IMG/VR virus record: IMGVR_UViG_3300032236_000752
Coordinates: 1 to 20,127 of that record
Reading direction: 5' to 3' (one strand)
Source: a virus
DNA length: 20,127 nucleotides
The position numbers and the translations under genes are program-made. The notes under the pieces are model-generated. The model searched no databases, had not been told where the DNA came from, and saw only the letters and a list, made by a program, of their open reading frames with translations. This document shows positions 20,030 through 20,127 of this stretch, piece by piece (the stretch's first letter is position 1; each line of letters opens with the position of its first letter).

Positions 20030-20127
20030 TATGCTGGATCCACATTATCACCGGCACATTGCTCTTCAATGTATTTCTCACATTCCGCCAATGTGCCTTC
20101 GAAGTCCTCAACTTCATCCATCTTAAC
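20029..20127 (-). CDS. unknown, partial at the window end
   Basis: The frame is open to the window edge and ends at TAA 20029-20031. The visible end (MDEVEDFEGTLAECEKYIEE, then QCAGDNVDPA) is acidic with two Cys. An ATG at 20121 is present, so the gene may start there (30 residues) or further upstream. Confidence 0.45.
   Translation of the reverse strand, partial: VKMDEVEDFEGTLAECEKYIEEQCAGDNVDPA

Overview
The window looks like part of the genome of a low-GC, T4-type myovirus infecting an aquatic Gram-negative bacterium. The diagnosis rests on a minus-strand block in the T4 order: late-transcription co-activator gp33, helicase loader gp59 and single-stranded DNA-binding protein gp32 (positions 1766-3553). 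It is supported by a dense run of small overlapping genes of the kind known from cyanophages and pelagiphages, including a CobS/MoxR-like AAA+ ATPase. Signal peptides and a beta-barrel protein ending in Phe point to a host with an outer membrane. All family calls come from reading motifs by eye, not from database searches.

Layout. Positions 1-1535 (plus strand) are the 3' part of a repeat-rich, probably virion-associated protein. A bidirectional terminator (1538-1567) separates it from everything else, which is on the minus strand. Reading the minus strand in its transcription direction: 20127-18933 small genes; 18877-16755 an AAA+ ATPase and small proteins; 16690-14774 an HNH endonuclease, a LigA-N-terminus-like protein and micro-proteins; 14773-12502 conserved phage hypotheticals, a DEDDh exonuclease and tiny membrane proteins; 12451-11471 an LpxH-like phosphoesterase; 11399-9559 a CobS-like ATPase and companions; 9559-6467 a GT-D glycosyltransferase, an FkbM methyltransferase and a PD-(D/E)XK nuclease; 6470-3483 an envelope/export block (secreted NUC1 nuclease, Gly-rich exported protein, outer-membrane barrel, SleB-type hydrolase); 3553-1580 gp33, gp59, gp32 and a 58-residue protein.

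The most striking item is a phage-encoded, circularly permuted (two-piece) tmRNA at about 5095-5344 on the minus strand. The CCA-ended acceptor piece lies upstream of a 53-nt structured intervening segment, which is followed by the coding piece. That piece has a GGGGATG acceptor strand, the G3-U70 alanine identity pair and a tag reading frame ANDSEYRMAA-stop. It sits in a compact unit: consensus sigma70 promoter, exported Gly-rich protein, tmRNA, terminator.

Regulation. At least six minus-strand promoters match TTGACA-N16/17-TATAAT closely; several share the longer core GCTTGACA ... TATAATGGC, so an early promoter family for host RNA polymerase is readable by eye. Two strong members and one weaker one overlap inverted repeats placed two bases after the -35 box. 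Four boundaries carry intrinsic terminators, three of them directly in front of a ribosome binding site with no visible promoter between. Most minus-strand genes are translationally coupled through ATGA, TAATG or similar overlaps.
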